DNA from: Dichomitus squalens LYAD-421 SS1
Taxonomy: Eukaryota > Basidiomycota > Agaricomycetes > Polyporales > Polyporaceae
Length of the DNA: 64,000 nt
Reading direction: 5' to 3'
Assembly: GCF_000275845.1 (NCBI RefSeq)
Contig: NW_006766885.1
Coordinates: 1,942,717 to 2,006,716 of the forward strand
A model generated the notes under the pieces. It made no database searches and had not been told where the DNA came from. It saw nothing but the letters and a program-made list of their open reading frames with translations. The first letter of the stretch is position 1. Each line of letters begins with the position of its first letter. Both the position numbers and the translations under genes were made by a program. This document shows positions 1 through 9,728 of this stretch, piece after piece.

Positions 1-387
1 ACGATAGTCGACGTCGACCGGATGTCTACCGGCACATCGCTGGCTGACGGACGGAGACGGGCGCTCCATAGACGCCATACTTGGACTCCTTCAGCTTGGT
101 ATCAAGCTCTAGGGCTCTCAGATCTCAATGTTCTTCGATTATGCATCACTTACAACTCTTACTGACCCTGACATGAAAAGCGCTGAGGTGTCACCCTATA
201 GTAGTTAGTCACCTGCAACGCGAAGCCAAATATTGTGAGTGTTTGCCCCAAGTGGGCGACCTTCCCTTCACGATCCTCACCCTTCTACATAGACTCTCCA
301 CAAGTCACTCAAGCCTGCTCATCGATGACGCACAGCTATCCTGCCGACCCTGCCCTGAACTGTCGCCCTCAAAACCCCCCACCTCTC
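1..387. other. Intergenic, no gene recognised
   Basis: No open frame here has a family signature or exon/intron logic. The last part runs into the primase-like remnant that becomes recognisable at about 388. Confidence 0.5.
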
Positions 388-746
388 GATTGTATCCCTT
401 CTAAGTCCATCTCCAACTGGCCCAACCGCGAGCACACACCCACGAAGCCCTCCACCCACCGTAAGTTCGTGTTCACGCTCCAGGGCGATGTTCACTCCGC
501 TAGTACTCCTTTGCCACCCCCGACGATCTTAAGAAGCAGGTCTGCGCATACAACCCCACCCGCTTCGAGACAGCCCCGCCTACACCGCATACGTATGTCC
601 CCTCCCTCCTTGCCCAGCCGTCGTGCACATTTCACTCCAAGACCCGCCTGCAGCCCCACGACAAGAAGACAGTCTGCCCGGTCACCTTCGCCCCGTAATT
701 CTACGAGCTCGTCTTTGACATCGACATGTTCGCCTACAAGCTCTAA
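388..746 (+). pseudogene. Remnant of DNA primase small subunit (PRIM1/Pri1-like)
   Basis: Two frames together read like the N-terminal part of the eukaryotic primase catalytic subunit. In the first frame, IPSKSISNWPNREHTPTK is followed by HRKFVFTLQGDV, which matches the family's W..HEHTPTKLFTHREFxFTLQGDV region. After about position 500 the match moves to another frame, with FATPDDLKKQV, NPTRFE and finally ELVFDIDM. The last is the primase catalytic Asp-x-Asp motif (VFDIDMTDYD in intact proteins). The frame change and in-frame stops (before the ELVFDIDM segment and after FAYKL) prevent translation. The rest of the enzyme is not recognisable downstream, so this is a truncated, decayed copy. 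The intact gene should be elsewhere in the genome. The family call rests on several collinear motifs recalled from memory, without an alignment. Confidence 0.75.
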
Positions 747-2217
747 TGCTACTAACCCTAACCCCGCCAAATTGCGCGAGTACTTGGTAAATATTTTCAT
801 GTCTCTCTTCTTCCATGTATAGTAGTCTGCCCTCAATGACTATCAATTATGGAATATACAACATCGAATTGTGCGATAATCTGTTGGCTAGCTTTCTTCG
901 TAAACGATCCAAATAGACCATTTCGTAGCGTGAGCTTGGGCTCCATAGTAGAATTCGCACCAGATGCTGACCATGTATGTCCATTGGCTCAGTCAATAAT
1001 GTACATCATCGGCCTTAGTTCCCCTATAGCATGGTAGCTGCTGTCCGAATGCTCAGCAAGAAATGGCTGTCAATGTCCAGGCGCCCTGCAAGGTCTGGCC
1101 ATTGCACACCATATCTGGCGGATTTGCTACGGGTTTACCATCTACTTCTCATACCTTGCCCAATCTGGTCAGAATTGCGGAACCTGGTCATCACTGACCA
1201 TCCTTTTCGCTTTTTTGCTGATGTCGATTACGCTTGTGGGATTGACGACCGGGAACGCGGGGCGACAAAGCTCAGTGTGGGTATGTCAGAAGGTCGAGAA
1301 GCATAGAGATGGCGTGGGATTGATCCCTGGCGTGGGGTTCAGTCAGAAGCCTCGAGCTCGTTCTATGGCCGATACCGGTTGTCAGAATCGAGATCTTCAG
1401 GGTGGATTGGCGAGTGATGCGAGTATGCTACCCTGTTCTTTGTGAAAACTCGGTATTTGAGATCGCTGCACTACGTATGAACTAGCGGTACCCACATTTG
1501 ACCTCGGAGTACGATGCGGGTGCCCGTAGAGTTGTGCAGCTTCGAGGATTGTTTCGACGGATACATTTTACCAGGGACGCGATCGTAGCATCACAGGAGT
1601 GACTTGCATACGCTCTGCTGTTCGGGTCAACAACGTGACCCTGGTGAGAAAGAGCAGAAGGAAGAGAAAGGGACGTTCTTGGGATGTTTGATACGCTTGA
1701 TATGATGGAGAGGGGTCGTCAGAAGGGCAGGGGCGATGGACAACATATTTATGGTAAGATCAAAGAAGAACGCGAGCGCAAAGAGCTTGGGCCGTTGGTA
1801 TTGCGCAAAAACTATAGAGCCTCGGCATACGTGAAGCCCTAGGCGGGTGATGAACTCGAGCGGCAGAGTCAGCTTACTCGATGATAGATGACGCAGGAAG
1901 CAGACTCGGAGGATTGCTCCATAGACAGTCTATAAGACGGTTGGCCGCTGTCAGAGACCGGGAAGTACATATAGCTTGCAGCCTAGGATGACTTGGGGCT
2001 TGTATGAGATGATACGAGCAGATTCAAATTACTGGCGACGTGGTCCTCAGCAAATCACTCCGGAGGCCCAGGCTCGGTTGCCTGAACCGGCATCTGCCGG
2101 GCGACTTCCATACGCGTACAGTGTATGAGCGCCGACTGGGTTCAGGCTGCCAGTGGTTGAGTTCAGCGACGACAGCAGCGACGGCTACCGGTCACCGCAG
2201 AACAACCGTATCTAGCC
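747..2217. other. Gene-poor stretch, possible decayed coding patches
   Basis: No intact gene is supported. Two short patches look protein-like. One at about 1690-1840 reads KIKEERERKELGPLVLRKNY. The other at about 2020-2160 reads YWRRGPQQITPEAQARLPEP and then FRLPVVEFSDDSSDGY. Both are interrupted by stops and I cannot assign them to a family. They may be further debris like the primase remnant upstream. Confidence 0.35.
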
Positions 2218-3860
2218 ATGCTCAGCTCACGACCTATCCCTATCAACGCAGACATAGATGCACCACACTCTATCCTCAACGCTAAGACTCCCGGTCGCAA
2301 GTTCAAGGGCCGCAATGCCCTACAAGAGAACGCCATCTACAGCGGCTCCAAGACCGTCCTTTCAAAGAAGAGTCATATCCAGACTCCCTTCCGCCCTGGT
2401 ACAGCCCGTGCGCACAATGTCCTCTGCGTCCTTATAAGCACGATTCTGACGACGCATGCGCGTGCCCACAAACCGCAGATGGCAAGAAGCCACTCGTCTC
2501 TGTATCCGTCACCCGTCCGCTCACGGACAAGACTCCCTTCCCTAACCGCGTCCTCGCTGCAAACTACTTTGGCGGTGCAGGGCCAGCGGGGAAGACTCCC
2601 GGCCTCAAGCTCTCCAAGCTCGCGCTCCTTGCCCCAGAGCCACAGCAGGGCTCCGCCGACGTAGCCCCTTTGCTTCGCCCCTCGAGCGCAAGGAAGAGTT
2701 TGAGAGGCCGTTTGAGTGGTGGGAACTTCAAGACCCCGCTGACCAAGGGCAACTACTGGGATGTCAGCCCGGGCGATATGGAGGGAATCGCGGGCGTTGT
2801 GCAGGAGGGGAAGCAGGAGACCGAGGCCGCTGTGAATGAGGACGAAGACGAGATCGAGTACATGCCTCCTCCCGCTGTCGGTGAGTTCTGTTTCCGTAAT
2901 GGACACGCTACTGGTGCTTAGCGCAACGACGAGCTATAGAGCTATCCTATGAACCACCGTTTGAGCTGCCCGACTACAAGACGATAGGCCGCGGCTTATT
3001 CAATCTCGGGCATGGTGGTCTCATGGACGACACTGCGGATGTGTTCTACGCAGCCGAAATTGAACAACAAATCGACGTCACGCGGCTCCTCGCCGATACA
3101 GGCTTCAAACCAGATTCATTCGACGCCGGTTTGGAACTGCCCGAACTCGGTACGCAATCCTCTCCAGAGTGGTCTCTGACTATACCAGAAACTAATCGCG
3201 TCTCTCTTCACAGAGGATGACAGTTCCTTCGCGCGCACTTCCACCAAACCCTCCCCCTCGCCATCATCATCCGCACAACCTACAAGATCCGCGATCCCAC
3301 TCCCGCGCGCACCTTCCACTCGCGCCGCCGCTTCCTCGTCCTCTTCACGCACACAGCCCTCCGCCCCTCCCAGACCAGCAACAGCGATTCCAGGACCCTC
3401 ATCACGCCCACAAACCCGTGCTGTGTCCTCATCGTCGTCGCGCATCGCTCTGCCCGTCCCAGGACAGACACGCACATCCGCACTCCGCGCGGCCAAAGCG
3501 GCGTCGACAAGCGTCGCCAGCACCACACCGAACCCTGTGCGCCCCGCTGCAGCTCGTCCCGCGGCGATGGGGGTGAGGAGGCCCATTGCGAGCGCGTCGA
3601 ATACGACAGTGGCGGCGCAGGGGAGACCGATCGTCCGGTCGGCCACAACGGGGGCTGTCGCTGCGAAGGATGCAGGTGCTGGGCGGACGCGGTTGGCGAC
3701 TGTAGTGGGGAAGGCGACCTTGAAGGCTGGATCTTCGACCGCGGGCGGGAATGCGAGGCGTCCGGGGAATGTAGCGGAGGAGGATGGAGACGCGCTCGCG
3801 GCAATGTTGGAAAGAGAGCATGCGGGTGGCGGTGTGGAGGACTTTGTTTTCGACGTCTGA
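2218..3860 (+). CDS. Securin (Pds1/Cut2-like separase inhibitor)
   Basis: Securin binds and inhibits separase until APC/C ubiquitinates it at anaphase, in the nucleus. Proposed exons are 2218-2398, 2479-2880, 2940-3149 and 3214-3860 (479 aa). The second intron could instead end at 2921, also in frame. The N-terminus has repeated K-T-P motifs and a destruction-box-like R-x-x-L (GRNALQEN). Near residue 190 lies DEDEIEYMPPP, close to the acidic EDIEYMPPP separase-binding segment of fission yeast Cut2. The C-terminal half is a Ser/Ala/Pro/Arg-rich disordered tail ending in an acidic EDFVFDV. Length and overall disorder suit securins, which diverge fast outside these motifs. I saw no KEN box. The call rests mainly on the EIEYMPPP motif plus the degron and is moderately sure. 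Confidence 0.65.
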
Positions 3861-4422
3861 GCGTTCGCTGCCGAGGGAGGCCCCGAAAGCTGATTGTATG
3901 CTGTCTAATGCGCGTGCTCGTTTTGATTTGTGTGTCGACTCTTGTTTTGTGGGCCGATTACGACTGCGGCGTCATTGTATGATATCCTTGTCCTGCGCGA
4001 GGGTCACCGCGTCAAGACTGAAGACATCACGAAGGCGAAGAGTCTTGACATGAGATCATTACACAATACTCTGCCGGTCATTGGGTCCTACCAGAAACGG
4101 ATGATGCGCAGCCTTATTCAACGGTGCCACGCACTTCTTGTAAATGTAAATTCAGCACCAAGTTGGACTACATAGCTTGCGTTGTAGAAGAACCTCTGCG
4201 TGCCTACAGAACAGACTTGAAGCTTTGGCTGAATTATCACGACCGTTGGTCTGGACATCGTTACAAAGTTCCAGAAGCACCGATGAGGTTGGGCATGCGA
4301 CCACGAACATTCTGACCATACAAACCTTATAACTATAACGCAATACATAGCGTACAGGACTGTCGATACACAGAGTTGGGGACGAGATACTGCTACACAC
4401 GAGTTCAACAAGATATAGTCCA
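3861..4422. other. Convergent 3' intergenic region
   Basis: This separates the securin stop (+) from the stop of the HET-linked reading frame (-). It should hold both 3' UTRs. No further gene is supported; short overlapping frames here lack family features. Confidence 0.5.
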
Positions 4423-5295
4423 TTACAAATCGGAATCCTCCTCCACCTGATACTCCCACTGCCCACTCCCGTCCCTTCCCCGGCCTCGGCTCCGACCTTG
4501 TCCGCTATCCTGGTATTGGGACGTGCTGTGTCGAATCGGCCGTTGTTGACCCGGGGCGCTGCGGCCGCTACCTTGATATAACCTCGACCGCTGACGGTTC
4601 GCGGAGACGGGTGTATGGATGCCACCATTCTGACGAACGGGTGACGTCGTGGTGTTCTGCTGATCATACTGCTCAACATATTCGACTATAGGGGAAGGCG
4701 CTCTGGTCGACGTCTGCCTTGGTGTGCCAGGCGTCCGTGAGTTACTCCTACTAGGCCTACTAGGTGCTATTCCACCATTGAACGCGCCGTTCGTGGTTGA
4801 CTGGCGGATGCGTGGACCGCCCGGTCGGATAGTCTCCTGACTCCCGTTCGAGTACTGGCTGCTCGCACGGGAAGGAAATCCGAATGAACTGAGCGCAGGA
4901 GAGGCGCTTTGACTTATCCTGACAGGGGGGGCTACCACGGACGGAACCCGTCTGGTGACGGGTTCCGTGATGTTGCCATTTCGCGAGTAGCGCGCGGCCT
5001 GTGGCCGAACGAGCGATTCTTGATAGGTCGTCTGTTGGGGTGTCGCTGAACGTTGGCGGTGTGACCCTTGGATCAGCGTAGAGGTCCTCATGCGAGAGTC
5101 CTGCGAAGGGAGCCTTCCCGGGTACAGAGAAAACATTCGCGAAGCCTGGCTGGCGAGCGCTGCTTCTCGGACAGGTGGCGAGGCAGCAACCTCTGAGTAG
5201 CTCAGGGTCCGAGGGATCTGGATAGTTTCCAGAGAAACTGGAGAGGTCGACAAGGGAGGATCGAGTGGAGGAGTGGACCAGATTTCTACGCCTAG
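4423..5295 (-). CDS. Disordered Ser/Arg/Gly-rich C-terminal frame, probably part of the HET gene
   Basis: This open frame is low complexity, rich in Ser, Thr, Pro, Arg and Gln, and ends in an RGRGRDGSGQWEYQVEEDSDL-like tail with an RG-rich patch. It overlaps the end of the HET frame. Read backwards it stays open past the HET stop codon (5292-5294) to about 5390 and gives a coding-like stretch, RYTTLGRFSPEVYRLGVEIW. That suggests it is the natural continuation of the HET protein, reached through an unrecognised intron or a frameshift near 5295-5400. A CTGAC branch-like site and a GTTCAG acceptor lie just upstream on the minus strand, but I could not find a donor in the right phase. If it is a separate gene, it has no clear start codon. 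Confidence 0.5.
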   Translation of the reverse strand, partial: LGVEIWSTPPLDPPLSTSPVSLETIQIPRTLSYSEVAASPPVREAALASQASRMFSLYPGRLPSQDSRMRTSTLIQGSHRQRSATPQQTTYQESLVRPQAARYSRNGNITEPVTRRVPSVVAPPVRISQSASPALSSFGFPSRASSQYSNGSQETIRPGGPRIRQSTTNGAFNGGIAPSRPSRSNSRTPGTPRQTSTRAPSPIVEYVEQYDQQNTTTSPVRQNGGIHTPVSANRQRSRLYQGSGRSAPGQQRPIRHSTSQYQDSGQGRSRGRGRDGSGQWEYQVEEDSDL

Positions 5296-7175
5296 TCGGT
5301 ATACCTCGGGCGAGAACCGACCGAGTGTTGTGTATCGTGGCTGAACGTCAGACGTAAATGAATCGTGGGCTTGAAGTACTCCTTCGACTCAAGTGAGATC
5401 TCCTTCTCGGCAAAACCTCCACTGAATCGCCATGAGTGAATATGCGCCGAGTGGTCCTTCTTGTGGTGTGGGCTTTGGAAGTCAATCTCAAAGGGACTGG
5501 TACGACCTCTCGAAGACACCATCACCGCAAGGAGATGGTACGTGTCCGCCAGCACGCAATTACATCGACCAACACGAATGGTAATATGCTCCTCGCTGTT
5601 TTGAATCACAATGGCGGAGGTAGCGCTGGCAGAGGGTGGAAGAAGTATGAGACGACAATCGTGGTGAGCCACGTTCGTATCGTTCTCTGGGGTAACAGTG
5701 TACCCGTCTCGTTTCAGAAGTCTCCGACACCACCCAGAGAGGCGGACTTCGAAGAACTCTCGCGAGTCGCGCAGCGCGGCATGTGTCGTCTCCTCTAGCT
5801 CGGACTTCTGCGCGGTTACGGGCGGTCGATGAGGGATGTAGAGATCGACCATCTCTACGAGACTTCGAGGTCGCCGACTCAGAGCAGTAATATCGTTACG
5901 GGAGAGATATGTCACCCGGTAATAGATTGACTGCAGCGGGATCTCTGAACCCACAAGTTCATTCGTATCCCCGACGACGGCGCCGACAAGGAAATCGCGG
6001 CCTGTGGATGCCGGTTGCGGGCGGAGTAGGAGGGCTAGAATACGACGTTCTCCATCCTCACAGGCAAGGATGGCGAGATGCGTGGGAAGACTGAGGTGGG
6101 GGTCGTCGCGGTGAATGGTGAGAAGGGGTACATAGGCATGCATGCCATAAGATGTCGGGGTGAATAGTTGGTATGTGTGCTCGGGAGATAGTCCAAGTAA
6201 CTCGGCGAATTCACCGCGGGGAAGGGGCCGGAAGGCAGTCGACTCGGAAAATTCGCGAGGTCCGGATGCCAGGAAGTACTCGTTCAGTAAGGGTGGAACT
6301 CGGATACTGCTGATAACGGGGGCGGTGTCTCCATGGTGAGTGTACACAAATGGGTAGGGAGGGAGGACGCGACCCCAAGCGAATATAGTCTGATCCGGAT
6401 GCTGCCTAACAATCGCTTCCTGGAGGCGAATGAAAGCATAACGGCCTTCACCATACGAGATCGGGATGTTCACACCAAAGATTCCCATCAAGGCGTACGC
6501 CTCATCCTCCACACGAGTCGTGGTCCTCGACGCCGCCCAGGACATCTTACACGCGATGCTGAACGACTCTAGAGGCTCCTGGAACGTGAGGACGGAGCGG
6601 TCGATTCCCGTCACGCTCTCGACAAGTTCCGCTAGCGTGTGCTTGGAGCCTACCGCGCGCCATGTCTTGGAGAGGAAGAGCAGTACCTTGGAAGCAAGCA
6701 GTTCCTGCAATGTCCAGCCGCGCGTGAACCACTTGCTGTTGCGGAACTCTTCGCGAAACATGGGGTCCGCGATATCGACGTCGTCGAGGTCGTGTAAGAA
6801 GGTGTAGCAGGTACCAGCATAACGATACCAGTCGTACATCGAATTGAGGGACTCGGTGAGTTCGGAGGAGCTTGTCTTGTCTATGCAAGAGGAGTCGGCC
6901 CACCCCCAATCGAAATTGTCCTCCGCGGCGACCTCGCAGAAGCGCTGTAGTTTATCGGAGTACCGTGAAAGAGGTGTCGTGCCAGCGGGGGTAGTGGCAA
7001 TAATATCACGAGTCTCCTGGTATGATTGCTCTGGTCGCTCCGTCGACCAGACATGCGACAGGATGGCATAGCGAACATGGCGTGGATTGCCGAATGACTT
7101 GAACTCCCCAGTCTTGGTATTTAACAGCCACATCGCGAACTGTCCAATTGTCAAATTGATCGACTTACGCGGCAT
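5292..7175 (-). CDS. HET-domain protein (heterokaryon incompatibility-type)
   Basis: A single open frame of 627 aa. Residues about 35-210 carry the HET domain with its usual landmarks: YAILSHVW, then a WADSSCIDKTSS block, SMYDWYRYAGTCYTFLHD, and GWTLQELLASKVL. In the family these mark a TIR-like fold that triggers cell death in allorecognition. Many basidiomycete paralogs have no tested role. After the domain comes EDEAYALMGIFGVNIPISYGEG, a segment common behind HET domains in Agaricomycetes, then a long C-terminal region without a recognisable NACHT, ankyrin or WD40 module. The start chosen is the first ATG; the internal Met before WLLNTKTGEF (a more usual HET start) is an alternative. The 3' end may be wrong because another coding-like frame overlaps it. 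A decayed HET relative lies at 25-26 kb. Confidence 0.85.
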   Translation of the reverse strand: MPRKSINLTIGQFAMWLLNTKTGEFKSFGNPRHVRYAILSHVWSTERPEQSYQETRDIIATTPAGTTPLSRYSDKLQRFCEVAAEDNFDWGWADSSCIDKTSSSELTESLNSMYDWYRYAGTCYTFLHDLDDVDIADPMFREEFRNSKWFTRGWTLQELLASKVLLFLSKTWRAVGSKHTLAELVESVTGIDRSVLTFQEPLESFSIACKMSWAASRTTTRVEDEAYALMGIFGVNIPISYGEGRYAFIRLQEAIVRQHPDQTIFAWGRVLPPYPFVYTHHGDTAPVISSIRVPPLLNEYFLASGPREFSESTAFRPLPRGEFAELLGLSPEHTYQLFTPTSYGMHAYVPLLTIHRDDPHLSLPTHLAILACEDGERRILALLLRPQPASTGRDFLVGAVVGDTNELVGSEIPLQSIYYRVTYLSRNDITALSRRPRSLVEMVDLYIPHRPPVTAQKSELEETTHAALRDSREFFEVRLSGWCRRLLKRDGYTVTPENDTNVAHHDCRLILLPPSASATSAIVIQNSEEHITIRVGRCNCVLADTYHLLAVMVSSRGRTSPFEIDFQSPHHKKDHSAHIHSWRFSGGFAEKEISLESKEYFKPTIHLRLTFSHDTQHSVGSRPRYTD

Positions 7176-8272
7176 GCCTAGGTAAAACGTACTTTGCTGG
7201 CGAACAATAGCCTACGAAAGCAGCAGCATTTGTACCACTGCAACGGAAAGCACGCGAGTCGTGAACCGATCACCTGCGAATACTCACGTTAGGGCCGACA
7301 GCGTCGATTGAAAGAGTACGGATAGAGGACTCACCTCGCTGGAGGCGAGCGGGGCTGCAGCTTCGAGGATGGGGGCAAGTCGCAAAATTTGAAGTCTCAC
7401 GCGAGGTCAGCAGCTCACAAAACCAATGGCGGGCGCTGATGAGCGCAGCGCCCAAACCACAATGACATTCTTCCCAGTACGAAGCAGTGATATCGAGTCC
7501 TGTACGTGAGAATTGGAGATAGCGGTAGATCACAATGATACTATAGCAAGACTCAGGGCTTTGCCTCTTGTACTACATTGGTGCCACGGCTGTCAAGGCG
7601 ATAGAGTAGCTGTAGATCTCCGAGAAGAATTCGCGAGAATTGATACGAAACAACTCCTAGGTCGAACTCGGGTTCTGCCGCCAGATGATGAGCCGGGACA
7701 ATGAACAGGAGTAAGATGACCCGGTGACTATGTCGAATGTTGCCTGCTGTATGTTTCGTATTGTCTCGAAACCGAGTAGCAGACGCCGCAGAAGGAAACA
7801 ATCGGACCCTCTCTTGCATGCATCCGTAGGCCTCCACGCGCTCCAGGTGCAGCTACAGTTCCACATTGACCAGACAAGCAAGCGTATTGCGCTCTTGAGT
7901 GTAACGAAGCTGCTGTGCTCATCCGCAGCGAAGGAGTTAGCACTCCAATGCGGGTGAACGTCATAAGCGCTGATCTGAAGAACGTACGATGGCATTGGAG
8001 CGAGCTTGATCATATCAGGGGATGACGTGCTGCATAGCGGACGAGTCTTGGCAGAGATGTCGTGCTTGTACACCCACACATTGTTATACCTGAAGCGTAA
8101 GAAAACAGTTGTATAATACACGACGAACATGAAAGAAAAGGAACATGTGAGAACATGCAAACACAAGACAGGAGGAGTCGTGAGCATATGAAGAGACGGG
8201 GACATCAGAGTCAATGAAGATAGGCAGATCCAGACGCATGGTCGACGCAACGCAGTGGACAAGTGGGTAACT
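7176..8272. other. Intergenic, no gene recognised
   Basis: About 1.1 kb between the HET gene start and the SNX3 stop, both on the minus strand. The longest frame here (minus, to about 8358) runs into SNX3 sequence antisense to its codons and has no family features. The HET promoter should lie near 7180-7500. Confidence 0.5.
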
Positions 8273-9071
8273 TCACTGCCACTGCGACTTATCCCAACCA
8301 GGGTCCTGCAGGAACGCGCACAGCACCTTGCTTCCAGTCTGCGCAGCCCGATAATCACCTGTTAGCATACAGCGTTCGCGAACGTTCCACGCGGGGTACC
8401 AACGCACCTGAAGCAGAGGATGACCCGCCACGATGGTCAGGAATCTCTCAAGACCCTCGCGCCTGCTCTCGATAACCTCGTCTGAGAACCTGTTTGTGAA
8501 GACCTTCCCAGGCAGAGGCGGGATGTTCACGCGGGTAGACTCGCGCTCAAGGATGTCGCGGAACGCCTCGAAATCCGAGTACCGCCGGCGGACGACCGAG
8601 TGGCGGAGCTTGAATGCAGGAATGTTTGTCTGCAACGTCTCACCCACACAAGGATCGTGTACACAAGCAGGATGGTGAAGGCGAGACCAGGGACAGTAGC
8701 ATGACGAAAGGAGGGAAATGAGAGAGGCGCGGAGTTGGAGCGGGCGTATCTCACGCACCTTGCACACGATCTCGTAGTCGGTGTACATCTTTCGGCCAAA
8801 GCCTACGACCGCGCAGTTTCAGTCAACCAAGGATAGTAGCAAACGTACGAAGGCGTGCTGACCGTGCGTCTGAGGGTTGCGCACCTCGATCTCTAGGAAG
8901 CTCTCGGGCACACTATACATCTCCTCGATCTGGGGCGCGCGGAGATAGGCCCTGTTGGTGCTCCGGCGAATCGTTACGCAGGACGCGAGAAGCACTCACA
9001 GTCTGTTCGCGCCCGCCGAGGCGGGGCTCGTCGAAAACGCTGCTCCGTGCGAAGGGAGAGACGGTGGTCAT
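8273..9071 (-). CDS. SNX3: Sorting nexin-3 (PX domain)
   Basis: A small PX-only sorting nexin that binds PtdIns3P on endosomes and works with retromer in recycling (yeast Grd19/Snx3). Proposed exons on the minus strand are 9071-9000, 8929-8863, 8802-8759, 8629-8408 and 8338-8273 (156 aa). The PX domain fills the protein: [13 protein letters not shown], then [51 protein letters not shown] and [19 protein letters not shown]. The RRYSDF basic patch and the PPLPGK loop are the phosphoinositide-binding elements. The length matches the family (about 160 aa). The second donor (GTCAGC) is weak but is the only one that keeps the reading frame; the other sites are ordinary. SNX3 and the 1,240-aa gene upstream of it lie on the same strand. 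Confidence 0.93.
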
Positions 9072-9728
9072 GGTGGTCGTAGGCGAAGGATGGTTGACTG
9101 TTGCGTCTGCCCATCGCCTTCGGCTCTCGCCCCGTCGGTTATAGACGCCCTTACAAGCGCTACCTTGGCAGCTCCGAACTCGGAAGGCCCTGCAGGACCG
9201 CCATTTCGTTCATTGAGATTGTCGACCAGGCAAATACCCTCGCTCAGTGCAATATGCAAAACATTCTTGTAGTTCTCCACAGAAGGCATGATGACACCCT
9301 AAACAACGAACTTGCACAGTTTCCCACTGGCACTGCTCAGAAGCAATTCAGTATACAATTTTATGTGGACCATGTCCGGTCATACATAACGGAACTACTG
9401 TATAGATCCAAGCATCTGCACAAGGTGCTGGTAGATGATAGATGAAGAGAGATGACAGAGACATTGCATCGTGACATAACCAAACACATACATGCACAGC
9501 AAAGCAAGATAGGCACAGTTCACAAACGGAAAACGGCGAGAGTGTACATACAACGTTCATGTCTTCCGCAATCCTTGTTCGTGTGCGTTTCGCGGAAAAT
9601 GATGCAGACTTGATCGACAGATGAGAAAGCCTTATGAGACGCCGCCCGATCCTCAACTGATTAAACTAACAGCGATCGTCAGCCAACAGATCAACATCGT
9701 AAATCTCCAGGATCACACCCACGTACGA

